Of a stretch of 64,000 nucleotides of DNA, positions 54,909-64,000 are shown in pieces. Source of the DNA: Locusta migratoria (Eukaryota > Arthropoda > Insecta > Orthoptera > Acrididae); the NCBI GenBank assembly GCA_026315105.1, contig CM048750.1, positions 73,215,797-73,279,796 on the forward strand, in the 5' to 3' direction. Under the pieces are notes generated by a model that worked only from the letters and a program-made list of their open reading frames with translations, was not told the DNA's origin and made no database searches. A program made the position numbers and the translations under genes. The first letter of the stretch is position 1, and each line of letters starts with the position of its first letter.

Positions 54909-55304
54909 GAAACAGCGAGAAGAACTTTGATGGAGACAGTGGATACAATCTCAGCAACGCTGATGTTGAGAAGCAGCAAAGACATTGCTGGCATTGTTTA
55001 CGATCCCGTTGAAGCGATGGCGCCACCAGCGCAGACGTTGACAACGCCTGCGATAGCAGTACGTATTAGCCGACCACTCAGAATGCCGACCCATCAGAAG
55101 CCTTCCATAGACTATGTAAGACTACCACAGAGCAGAGAAGACAGTCAGTTTTTCCTGACAATGACGAAGGAGGCTATCGTCGAAACCTACAGATTTTATC
55201 CCGAATTGACGAGGCAAGTTAACCGAGTACCGTCGCGAAAGACTTCGTTCTAATAATAATTAAGTAGTTGAATATTTTAAATACGATTGTGCCTCAGTAA
55301 TTAT

Positions 55305-55342
55305 GACCATGCTTTCGACGGATGTAAATCCATCTTCTTCAG
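55305..55342 (-). ncRNA. Hammerhead-ribozyme-like core beside the Penelope element
   Basis: On the minus strand CTGAAGA (CUGANGA box) is followed by a 7-bp stem (GATGGAT pairing with ATCCGTC, one G-U) and GAAA. The form is the same as the motif at 9268, with one extra base before the stem. It lies about 90 bases outside the right inverted repeat. Stems I and III not verified. Confidence 0.45.
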
Positions 55343-55484
55343 AAAAAAATGTGTGACTATAACTGCATATAAAAAGAGTAAAACAAGGGTAATGGAATGG
55401 AATGTAGCGTCAGAAAATTAGGCGATACTGAAGTAATTGTATTAGGTAAGAGATGAAAGTGGTGGATGAATTTTGTTGTTCGGG

Positions 55485-56364
55485 TTGAAACGTGCCCATA
55501 AAAATATTTTTGTAAGAAAATGTCTAATATTGTGCCTCCTGTTTTGTGTCGAGTAACTTGCTTGCAAGAAAATGTATAATATCGCTTCTACTGTGTGTAT
55601 CGATATGTGTACTTAAGTCTGTGAAGTTTCAGTGAGTGAGACTTGTGGTTTAGCTCGCTTAGAGAGCGGTTTAGTTGTGTGTATGGCTCCGATGTAGAGC
55701 AAAGCCTGCTGTGCCAGCAAGTTGATTTGATTGTATTTGGAATATATACTCTATTTTTTATTACTATCACCGCTGGAATGAAGGTAATTGCATTTGATGT
55801 CATTAGGAAAAAGTTGTATTATGTAGGTAATGTAATTGTGATTATTAATAAAAAGTAACAAAGTTGACCTTTCTTTCCTATTTCATTTACTTAGTTAGAA
55901 GATTAACCTACTTCCTTCATTTGATAATAAGTTATTAGTGGATTTAAAGTGCTGCATTGATTTTGGTAATGTTGTTAAACAGATTTCGTTATTTGTGCTT
56001 TAGTAAATGATTGTTATGCAATACAGCATTCAATTGATTAGGATACTGAATTTTGATAATCAGGTACTGATCTGCATAAAATTCTCGCAGTCAAACATTA
56101 AGAAAGTGGTTTGTGGTTTTTTATTATCTTTCTCGCAGTCAAATATTTTGAGTATAGTAAGTGTCTGTTTCATATGGTGACTTGCCACAGTTGTTTTGTT
56201 AAAAGATCCGTTGCGCACATAATCAGTTTAATGCACTGTTTCTTATTTAACAGTATATACATCAATATCAGGGCCATAATTAAACCAAATTGCTGTGTTA
56301 ATGAACAATTTGTTGTCTGATTTAACGATAGGTTCAACATCATACAACACACACAAAGCTTTTA
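55485..56364. repeat. Unclassified 0.8-kb interspersed repeat, copy 2
   Basis: Same orientation as the copy at 28051-28871, somewhat longer because of an insertion around 55745-55800. It lacks the inverted extension that makes a hairpin in copy 1. Confidence 0.8.
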
Positions 56365-56409
56365 GGGTAGCAAAATAAATTTTGATGGCAGAAGTGAACA
56401 AGGTATAAA

Positions 56410-57153
56410 ATGCAGATTGGCTGTGGGAAGAAAAGCGCTAAATGTAGAAAAATGTAAGGTGCTGCAGGTGAGTAGGAGAAATAATCCCGTAATGTTAGAA
56501 TACAGCATTCGTAGTGTGCTGCTTGACAGAGTCGCGTCAATTAAATACCTAGGCGTAACGATGCACAGCGGTAGGAAATGGAACGAACATATAAGGACAG
56601 TCGTGGTGAAGGCGAATGGTCGACTTCGATTTATTGGGATAATTTTGGGAAAGTGTGATTCGTCTGTTAAGGAGACTGCATATAAAACGCTTGTATCACT
56701 CCGTCCTGATTATTGCTCAAGTGTTTCGGATCCCCACCAGATCGGTTTAAAAGAGGACATAGAGGCAGTTCAGAGGCGGACGGCTAAGTTTGTAACTGGC
56801 ATAATCGATCAGTGCGCAAATGTTACTGAAGTGCTTGGGGACCTCAAATTGGAGTCGCTGGAGGGAAGGCGATGTTCTTTTCGAGAAGCACTGTTGTAGA
56901 ATTTTAGAAAATCGGAATCTGAGGCTTACTGCAGAATGATTCTACTGCCGCCAACCCACTGTTCACGTAAAGACCACAAAAATAGGTTCAGAGAGATTAT
57001 GGCTCGTACGGTTGCGTACAAGCGTTCTCCCCCCCCCCCCCCCACGGTTCTATATGGGTTTGTAACAGGAAAGCAAGTAACTAGTAGTAGTACTGAGTAC
57101 CCCCCTGCCACGCACCTTTGAATGGATTACGGAGTATGTTTGTAGATGTAGAA
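56410..57153 (+). pseudogene. CR1-like LINE 3' part
   Basis: The same family as the element at 12013-15870. It has ALNVEKCKVLQVSRRNN, ASIKYLGVTMHSGRKWNEHI, KANGRLRFIGIILGKCDSSV and HQIGLKEDIEAVQRRTAKFV. A stop at 56897 follows GRRCSFREALL, and then the tail RKDHKNRFREIMARTVAYK appears in another frame. The 3' UTR contains a poly-C run (57029-57043) and ends TTTGTAGATGTAG. RT catalytic motifs are absent through 5' truncation. Confidence 0.85.
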
Positions 57154-57393
57154 AAAGTTCATGTTGCCATTGCAGCAGCATCGCTGCGTAACTAACGCAG
57201 TAGGTCAAAACGATGTGACAGTTCTCCGAAAGGACCGCCCCACCACTGGAAAAGCTACTATTAAACCCATTTGAAACTCACTCAGTTGGTTGTAGGGGCA
57301 CGATTGTTTGTCTTTGGCATGACGCCTGTTTGATTCACACGTTAATATCACAATGAGTCTGATGGCAGTAAACATACCCTACTAAAGGATGCA

Positions 57394-58170
57394 GCCGAGG
57401 CGGAATAGCAGTCTACATCTACATGGGATACTCTGCAAATCACATTTAAGTGCCTGGCAAAGGGTTCATCGAACCACCGTTTTACTATTTTATCTCCCAT
57501 TCCATTCTCGAATAGCGCGCGGGAAGAAAGAACACCTGAATCTCTCCGTTCGAGCTCTGTTTTCTCGTATTTTATTCTGATGATCATTTATACCTATGTA
57601 AGTGGGAGTCAACAATATATTTTCGCATTCGGAGGAGAATGTTGGCGATTGGAGTTTCGCAAGTAGCCCACGCCGCAGCGATAAGCGCCGTTGTTGTAAT
57701 GATACCCATCCGATCCTGTATCATTTCCGTAACGCTGTCTCCCCTGTATCGTGACAATGCGTAACGAGCTGCCCTTCTCTGGACTCTTTCGATGTCCTCC
57801 GTCAAACCCACCTGATAAGGATACCACACTGGGCAGCAGAACTCCAAAAAATGGGCGGACAAGACTAGTGTATGCAGTTTCTTTTGTAGTTCTGTTGCAT
57901 GTTTTAAGGGTTCTGCCAATAAAACGCAGTCTCTGGTTCGCCTTTCCCACGACATTAACTACGTGTTCTTTCCAATTTAAGCAGTGCGCACTGAGGCGCC
58001 GTGCTGCGGTGCGCGCGACCGTTCGCCGTCGGCGGTTCGAATCCTCACTCGGGCATGGGTGAATGTGTTGCCCTTAGGTTAGTTTAACTTAGTTTAAGTA
58101 GTTTGTAAGCTAGGTACTAATAACCAAGCAGTTAAGTCCCATAGATTTATAAACATTTGAACGTTTTGAA
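57394..58170 (+). mobile_element. tRNA-derived SINE interrupted by a LINE
   Basis: The SINE head begins GCCGAGGCGGAATAGCAGT at 57394 and resumes at 57980 (GCGCACTGAGGCGCCGTGCT), through the B box GCGGTTCGAATCC, to the tail TTATAAACATTTGAACGTTT. The composite is flanked by ACTAAAGGATGCA at 57381-57393 and from about 58170, the duplication made by the SINE. Confidence 0.8.
57412..57979 (-). pseudogene. CR1-like LINE 3' part inserted in a SINE
   Basis: The same family as those at 6448 and 40451. On the minus strand it gives MGKANQRLRFIGRTLKTCNR, YQVGLTEDIERVQRRAARYA and GDSVTEMIQDRMGI, then a frame change into SERTERFRCSFFPRAIRE-like sequence and the TGCCAGGCAC/CTACATG tail. The short repeat GCAGT flanks it in the SINE head. 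Confidence 0.85.
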
Positions 58171-58182
58171 CTAAAGGATGCA

Positions 58183-58937
58183 CACAGATGGTAGACGATG
58201 TTGAAACCATTATCTGTATAAATGATACCCTCCTGGTAACTGCCGAAATCGGATCAAAATCGACTTGGTCTTTCCACGTGTACTATTTATTTTTTCGCCA
58301 ATAAAACTCAGTTCGGGTCTCGATCTCCGACGAGGCCTTTGACGCTCTTTTTCATGGCTTCTACTGAAATTCCGTGAAAGGCAAATTATCTTCGTTTTTT
58401 ACAATTTTGATATGATGTGACAACCGGCGAGATTTTAATAAACTGAGTGCCAAGCCCTTAAGCGTTTTTTAAATTAAAACCTCCGTCCAGCTTTATGAGG
58501 TTTTCTGACATCTTTATTTCGACAGAGTCCTTAATTATACTGTCCCGGAAACTTGACGTTTGCATCCGATACCGGTCTCACTGTATTTCATTTCATGATT
58601 ATATTCGAGACATGATTATATTCGCTTACGTGTTTCAGTTGTCTGTGTCGGTGATGTTTCTTGCATCTCTCCTCGACTATTCTGATACTCGAACCCAATA
58701 AAAGATATGCCACATCCATACCCAATGCATTGCAAATCCGACTCTGTGAGATCTACATCGTCTTTAGTTTTAGAAAGAAAAACTTTCACTCTTGTACTGG
58801 ATCTATATTCTGGATAAACAGCAGTCTCCTACGGAAACATGGCATCCAGTGTTTTTATATCATTTCAGTTAACATAAACCCAATTAGGAGGAACTCAGGT
58901 TTCAATTTAAATAATACTTGAGGTCCAGAACTCACGA
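58183..58937. other. No recognised gene
   Basis: Short frames only (58495-58701, 58661-58921), without known motifs. Confidence 0.45.
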
Positions 58938-59711
58938 GAAAAGTACTTGGGCTCGAACAAATATAAATACACGAAAATCGTGTGAGAGATAATGTGAAGG
59001 TTCCTCATTGCACTAGCGATATTCCCTCATCTGCAAAGCTCTGCAGTCGCCCATTAGAGGCCTGAGCGTGTGTCACGCCGCACTGCACCTTGACCTGCCG
59101 GTACACCAGTAGTGACGGTGCAGTGTGCCTCTGAAGTTGCGTTTAGTGACGTTATTTGTGTGGGATAGGTCGGCGATTGGTAAAAAATCCTGCTAATATA
59201 GTGTGAAAAGTTGAGATGAAGTTACGAAGAAACCTTCTTCGTGAAGATGATATTGGTGTAGAAGATGAATCATTCGCATGTACCTGGTATATACTACAGT
59301 GTTTCTAATCTATGCTCATATTTCTGCACTATAACAGATACCAGAAAACATGTCAATGGTTCATCTTCTACACCAAGACCATATTCACGAAGAAGGGCTC
59401 TTTTGAATTTCATCAAAACCAATCGCAATATATTATCAGGATTGATTACCAATCGCCGACCCATCTGCCGCTTCACTACACAAATAACGCCACAAAGCGC
59501 AACTTAAGAGGCACGCCGCACTGTCCCTAGTGCTCCCGACTGGTGTACCGGCAGGTCAAAGTGCAGTGCGGCGTGGCTCACTCAGAGGCCTCTAATGGGC
59601 GACTGCAAAGTTTTGCAGATGCGAGAGTATCGCTAGTGGAATAAGGGACCTCTACATTATCTCTCAGACGATTTTGGTATATTTGTGTTTGTTCGAACCC
59701 AAGTACTTTCC
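58938..59711. mobile_element. Fold-back element with about 365-385 bp arms
   Basis: Arms 58938-59301 and 59327-59711 are diverged reverse complements around a 25-base spacer. Matching blocks are AAGTACTTGGGCTCGAACAA, GTCGCCCATTAGAGGCCT, CCTGCCGGTACACCAGT and GGTGTAGAAGATGAA. Both arms contain, in mirrored orientation, an ATG-started reading of similar sequence (MKLRRNLLREDDIGVEDE on plus; MKFKRALLREYGLGVEDE on minus), as if the 5' end of one gene had been duplicated head to head. Family unknown. Confidence 0.82.
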
Positions 59712-59742
59712 TTGTCAGTTTGTAAAAAAGAAAGAAAAAGTG

Positions 59743-59942
59743 CCGGCCGCGGTGGCCGAGGGGACTGAGGCGCTCCAGTCACCGTCTGCACGGCCACTGC
59801 GGTCGGGGGTTCAAATCCCTCCTCAGGCATGGATATTTGTGCCATCCTTAGTAGTAGCTAGTTCATAAGTAGTTTGTAAGCTTAGGGACTGATCACCACG
59901 TAGTTAAGTCCCATAAGTTCTACAAACATTTGAACATTTAAT
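59743..59942 (+). mobile_element. tRNA-derived SINE
   Basis: Full copy with A-box region TGGCCGAGGGGACTGAGG, B box GGGTTCAAATCC and the TACAAACATTTGAA tail. It lies about 30 bases beyond the fold-back element. No clear target duplication. Confidence 0.92.
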
Positions 59943-60184
59943 TTAATGGATATCGGAAATTCAATTTATGTGTTAACAGCGGTTTGAAACCAACAGTAGC
60001 GCCACACTTAAATTAAGATCAGGCAGGTCTCATGTACTGACGGACTACGAATATCGAGCATTGCGGATGATGGTCGTAAAAAAAGCTTGAAATGATCCCT
60101 TAGAATCAATTGTCTCTTACAAAATGTTACAACAATCCACGTTGTGCTGTTGAACTTCTAATTACACTCATTACACAGAGTATA

Positions 60185-60815
60185 CGAGGCTTGGAACTTA
60201 AGTGGTGGCAACTATTTATTCACAACCAATACAAAAGAGTTACATGTTTGAAACTGTTACTGTCCTTCAACGGAGGTAGTATCCGTTGTAGCGATGTGGA
60301 AGGCGTGGTGTACCGTTAGCAGAGGTTGTTCTGTTGATGGTGCGAATGGAGCGGTTTACTGCCTCTCGAATCTCTGGAAAAGTTCTGAAGCGAATGCCAC
60401 GAAGTGGTTACTTCATCTTTGGAATAAAATCACAAGTCACAAGGATTTAAGTCCGGGGATTATGGTGGATGGTACAGTACTTCCCAGTCCCATCGACCGA
60501 ACAGAGCAGCCACAGCTTGTGCTGTATGCGCCTGCGCTTTGTCGTGCAATATGATTGTTGGGTTGCGCAGAAAGTGTTGCCGCTTCTTCCGCAAAGCTGG
60601 TCGCAGGTGATACCACGGTCTGCCGTGGAGGGACGTGACGCCGCTACGTTAGACCGCTTGTTCACAAGTGACTGTGCTCCCTCGACTGCGCGCACGCCGA
60701 TGATGTGGGACGGGTGAGTCCATTTGCTCGGAGGTAAGGTAGGTATGTCAATAACGTGGTTATCAGAGACAATAGTGCCACTATTGTGTTGCCACTATTT
60801 AAGTTGCAACCCACT
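60185..60815 (-). mobile_element. Internally deleted mariner-like element
   Basis: The ends are inverted: CGAGGCTTGGAACTTAAGTG at the left and CTATTTAAGTTGCAACCC at the right. On the minus strand the transposase C-terminus reads FIPKMK, stop, PLRGIRFRTFPEIREAVNRS and IRTINRTTSANGTPRLPHRY, with a damaged upstream block where the family has a WEVLxHPPYSPDLSPCD-like stretch. The N-terminal half is mostly deleted (0.63 kb against about 1.3 kb for complete elements). Confidence 0.72.
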
Positions 60816-61579
60816 TATTAGCTAAATAAGTCTAGAATAACATTAACTGAAATATTAATATTATTAATTCAGCCTGTTAACAAGAACATAATGAGATGAA
60901 AGAATATCATATGATTAGCTTCGGAACCAGGAACTGTTTATGGGTGGTAAGACGTTACAATTTATGATGTTTTGCTCCATTTAAAATTAAGACCAACATT
61001 TCCACTCACAGAAGTCATGCCTCATATAACACCGATAATAACCTCCTAATTCCAATGTGACATGTATGTCTCCAGTTCGAGTCCAGCTCAGAGTTATTCC
61101 ATAAATGGTGTTGTATGACAAATTTCTGCACTCTTATTTGCAAATATTCACTTAACGCCAGTAAAAACATTACTAAATCCGACACAAATAAAAACATTAC
61201 TAACTATAAAGTCCAAAACTTCAATATGATAGTTTGTTTAATAAGTATACACAAACATTAATTCAGTAAATAAGGTACCAAATAAATTTACGTAACACGC
61301 GAACATCGGCGAAGTAACCAATGCAAATGCCTGTTATTGCCACCAGCGTGATATATTCACTCGTCTTACAACCGGTTCTCGTTTGGGCCTTACTGTTTAC
61401 TACAGTTACCCTATTTAAGGTTAATCTGAAAAAACTATAAAGGAGACCGCGCTTAGAACGTTTGAGCGGCCGCTTCTTGAGTAATTCTGAAGTGTTTGGT
61501 TTAAAACAATCCGGAGGCGGCCTAAAACCAACTTCAGTAAATCTAGTTGGTCTTGGGTGGGCTTCTGCTTTTGGATCGA
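60816..61579. other. No recognised gene
   Basis: AT-rich to 61440, then a short GC-richer part. Nothing recognisable apart from the LINE tail that follows. Confidence 0.4.
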
Positions 61580-61800
61580 TAAACTCAAATGGGAATCGCT
61601 GGAGTGAAGGCATCGTTCTTTTCAAGAAACACTTTTGAGGAAATCCAGAGAGTTGGAATTTGAAGCTGACTTCAGAACAAATCTACTACCGCCAACTTAA
61701 TTTTCGTGTAAAGATCATAAAAGTAAGAGAAATTACTGATCGTCAAAGAGAGACAAGTATTCGTTCTTTCCCTTACACCATCTGGGTGTGGCTATAAGAA
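61580..61800 (+). pseudogene. CR1-like LINE tail fragment
   Basis: Reads LKWESLE, stop, RHRSFQETLLRKSRELEFEA, DFRTNLLPPT and CKDHKSK, the last part of the RT frame of the 12013 family, with stops and shifts. Confidence 0.65.
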
Positions 61801-61884
61801 AATAAATTATTGCTAAAGCACAGTAAAACTCAGTGTTTACAGATTCTAACACACAACTCAACAAATACTGACAGTTACTCAGAA

Positions 61885-62103
61885 TGGACACACGATAAGT
61901 GAGACTGAAAGTTCAAATTTCTAGGCGTTCAGATAGATATTAAGCTGTCGTAGAATGCCCATGATCTAATGAATACTCTGCAGATTCATAAGGATGAAGG
62001 TTCCCGTTCTTATTCTCAGACGAAGAGACTTGCATAAGACTCAGTAGCGTGGAGAGCTGCGTGAAACCAGCCTGCGGACTGAAGACCACAACAACAACAA
62101 CGA
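61885..62103 (+). pseudogene. LINE fragments: RT motif and RTE-like 3' tail
   Basis: KFKFLGVQIDIKLS is readable near 61908-61950 (the usual KxLGVxID block). From about 62015 the sequence ACTCAGTAGCGTGGAGAGCT, then GCCTGCGGACTGAAGACCAC and an ACA repeat, is the 3' end of another LINE type that I associate with insect RTE elements. The two may be unrelated fragments side by side. Confidence 0.5.
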
Positions 62104-62345
62104 AGTAAATTATGTAAACCAGTTGTTTTTGAACATTAAGAAACCTAAAACTGACTGCCCTTACCAGTGTCCCGACCTGAACTACAGTGCTAGCCAGAAG
62201 AAGGCCCAGATATATCAGAGCTATATTTATTTGGAAGATAACACATTGTAAAAGTGTACATGCTGCAGCCACACACTGCCATAGTTCATCTGATGGAGCG
62301 GCAGGTGGTATTGGTACAGCTCCTCGGGAAGTTTCCTAATAATGA

Positions 62346-62542
62346 TGTTCAAATGTTTGTGAATCTATCGGACCAAACTGCGAGGTCATCATTCCGTAGC
62401 TTGCAAACTACTTAAACCTAGGTAAACTAACCTAAGGACAAACACACACACCCATGCCCCAGGGAGGACTCGAACCTCCACGGCGAGCAACCGCGCGCTC
62501 CGCAGCGAGACGCTTTAGACCGCTCGGCTACTCCACCGCGGC
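62346..62542 (-). mobile_element. tRNA-derived SINE with target-site duplication
   Basis: A minus-strand copy of the subfamily seen at 4945 (head with GAGCGGTCTAAAGCGTCTCG). It is flanked by CCTAATAATGA on both sides (about 62335 and 62543). Confidence 0.92.
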
Positions 62543-62552
62543 CCTAATAATG

Positions 62553-63516
62553 AAATGATTAATATGTCGACCTTATGGCCCTGTTCTGATAGGTTTTTTT
62601 GATTTTGTTATCGCGGTAGTGTGTTAAATTTAAAATAAAATCGAATATTGGCGACATCGTGAATTTTTAAATGATCTAAGCAATATAAAATTTCTCGTTG
62701 CATCAAGCATGTTAGAAAACAACTGAGAAGGTTGGTTGTGGGAGCGGTTGATGGTTGGAGGATGAAGTTAAAATTAAAGTTCCATTTGTTTTAATTAAGA
62801 TTTGATGTTACAGAGGCTGAAGGCCCAACAAGACAGTTCAGATAAGTGATACAAGGCGGAAGGCCAAGTTGAGAGAAGCAATTTTTTTTAATAAGTTAAT
62901 AACGCTCCAAATTTAGTAAAAGCAACTCCTTAAAATAAAATAAAAGACACAATGAGTCCAGCAATTTATGCAAAAGTGGAAAATTTTAAATGAAAAGCAA
63001 GCCTTGTAAATACACTTTTACAAATGACCCCTGCCATTTAAATGAAAACAGCTCAGCTTAATTATCAAAAGCAGACTAAAGTGGGGCTTCAAAATTTAAG
63101 TGAACGCAGTCCTTTAAAAATACAATTACAAAAACACACTAAAGACGAGCTTGAAAATTTAAGTAACGTCTGAGTTTTTATTACAGAGGCTGGTAGCAGG
63201 AAACTGTCCTCAATGATATCAATAGGCAGAACGCCAATAAAACAGCACACAATAAAATTTACTAATGAGCCCTGCAATTTAAATGAACAGCTCAGCTTAC
63301 TTATCAAAAATCACACTAAAGGTGGGGAGCTGGCTACTCGTTAATTTAATACACCCACACAGGTAAAACAGATGAGCTGACTCAAAACAGAAAGTCGAGG
63401 AATAAGGTGCCCAACGGCCAACAAGAACTACAGCTCTGATACGAAGGCGCTACACTAATTACAACCGCGGGGTGGTGATGCCTCACGGAGAAAAAAAATC
63501 TGCAAGGAGAAGATAA

Positions 63517-63548
<32 letters not shown>

Positions 63549-63640
63549 TGAAAAACAAAGCTATACAATTACCGCCCGTCCAGATGCGAGCCAGCAGATG
63601 GGCACCAACCAGATAAATTCCCCAGTTAATCAAGTTAACA
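62553..63640. other. No recognised gene; degenerate internal repeats and TAA microsatellite
   Basis: Blocks such as ACAGAGGCTG (62811, 63184), AAATGAAAACAGCTCAGCTTA (63042) with AAATGAACAGCTCAGCTTA (63281), and CACACTAAAG-type stretches recur imperfectly, suggesting an unclassified repeat. A TAA microsatellite lies at 63515-63546. Confidence 0.5.
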
Positions 63641-63641
63641 T

Positions 63642-64000
63642 ACGAGGCGCGTCCAGAAAGTAAGTTCCGTTCGGTAATAAAATGAAATTGTACACAGTTA
63701 CAGAAGAAATTTTTATTGCACAAAATTCTGCAACTCTTAAACTAGTTTTCCACATAACTGGCGAAATTTTTCAGGCATTTGTCATAGCGTGTAACCAGGT
63801 TTTGTATACCTTCTTCAAAGAAATCTGCCGCCTGCATCTTCAACCAGTTTGATACAGTTTCTTTCAGCTCGTCGTCATTGGTAAATTGATGACCGCCAAG
63901 GAAATATTTGAGATGTCCTGCATCTATTCATCAATCGCCTGAACCAGTTCTTCTGTAACCAAAGGTGGACGCCCACTTTGTTCTTCATCGTGCACATCAC
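63642..64000 (-). mobile_element. Internally deleted mariner-like element, cut by the window end
   Basis: The left end reads TACGAGGCGCGTCCAGAAAG, with TA as the likely duplication. On the minus strand an N-terminal piece (DVHDEEQSGRPPLVTEELVQ) is followed after a stop and shift by the C-terminus (LGGHQFTNDDELKETVSNWL, then DFFEEGIQNLVTRYDKCLKN and SYVEN), with the stop codon at 63742-63744. The catalytic core between them is missing. The rest lies outside the window. Confidence 0.72.

Larger units (their letters stand above)
53397..55215 (+). mobile_element. Penelope-like retroelement with long inverted terminal repeats
   Basis: Left (53397-53712) and right (about 54895-55215) segments are inverted copies of about 310 bases. 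For example, CCACCAGCGCAGACGTTGAC on the right matches the complement of the left. Between them are RT and degraded GIY-YIG coding remnants on the plus strand. Terminal repeats in either orientation are a known feature of Penelope elements. Compared with the copy at 7886 this one retains both ends but is more decayed inside. Confidence 0.85.

Noticed and set aside
61263..61625. 120-codon minus-strand frame
   Set aside because: It overlaps the antisense of a CR1-like LINE tail at its upstream end and shows no known domain.
1..64000. CRISPR arrays, operons, phage or bacterial genes
   Set aside because: No regularly spaced repeats and no prokaryotic gene organisation; everything recognised is eukaryotic transposon sequence.

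Overview
This window looks like intergenic DNA from a large, repeat-rich insect genome, most likely an orthopteran (locust or grasshopper). That attribution rests on three things: many copies of a tRNA-derived SINE carrying intact A and B boxes, CR1-like LINEs ending in short GATGTA-type tails, and a mix of mariner, Tc1, hAT, Helitron, Penelope and THAP-type elements. I recognise these families from memory and could not check the species. I see no intact host protein-coding gene, rRNA gene, functional tRNA gene or CRISPR array. Nearly every long open frame is a decayed transposon protein or its shadow.

Layout. 0-3.6 kb: three LINE remnants, two of them apparently halves of one family facing each other. 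3.6-7.9 kb: a hAT-type terminus, three SINEs and a BED-finger hAT transposase pseudogene split by a CR1-like LINE. 7.9-9.36 kb: a Penelope-like element (RT plus GIY-YIG) ending in a hammerhead-like core. 9.36-12.0 kb: a decayed RNase H-bearing LINE. 12.0-15.9 kb: a near full-length CR1-like LINE with an esterase-type ORF1. 16.9-17.9 kb: a Tc1-like transposase interrupted by a SINE. 20.0-21.4 kb: a TIR element with reiterated subterminal motifs. 22-30.6 kb: SINEs, Helitron-type ends, a DDE transposase fragment, an 0.8-kb repeat ending in a long hairpin, and nested SINEs. 30.6-32.0 kb: a THAP-domain TIR transposon. 36.4-37.6 kb: a gypsy LTR element rearranged around a copied half of tRNA-Trp. 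37.7-39.4 and 43.5-44.5 kb: Helitron candidates. 40.4-41.9 kb: a CR1-like LINE and an internally deleted mariner. 44.5-46.0 kb: a complete Tc1/mariner-class element. 47.5-49.3 kb: another LINE. 49.9-51.1 kb: a second THAP element with a recognisable intron. 53.4-55.3 kb: a second Penelope-like element bounded by long inverted repeats. 55.5-58.2 kb: the second 0.8-kb repeat and two LINE tails, one inserted into a SINE. 58.9-59.7 kb: a fold-back element. 60.2-60.8 kb and 63.6 kb to the end: two more deleted mariners.

These parts do not form a pathway. The biological content is a stratified record of transposition: SINE in SINE, LINE in SINE, LINE in hAT, SINE in Tc1. Observations most worth a second look are the tRNA-Trp/gypsy chimera, the two THAP transposons, the hammerhead-like motifs and inverted repeats of the Penelope elements, the fold-back element and the multi-motif TIR element. 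GC-rich stretches at about 40.0-40.25 and 52.2-52.5 kb are the only places I would look for host regulatory or exonic sequence.
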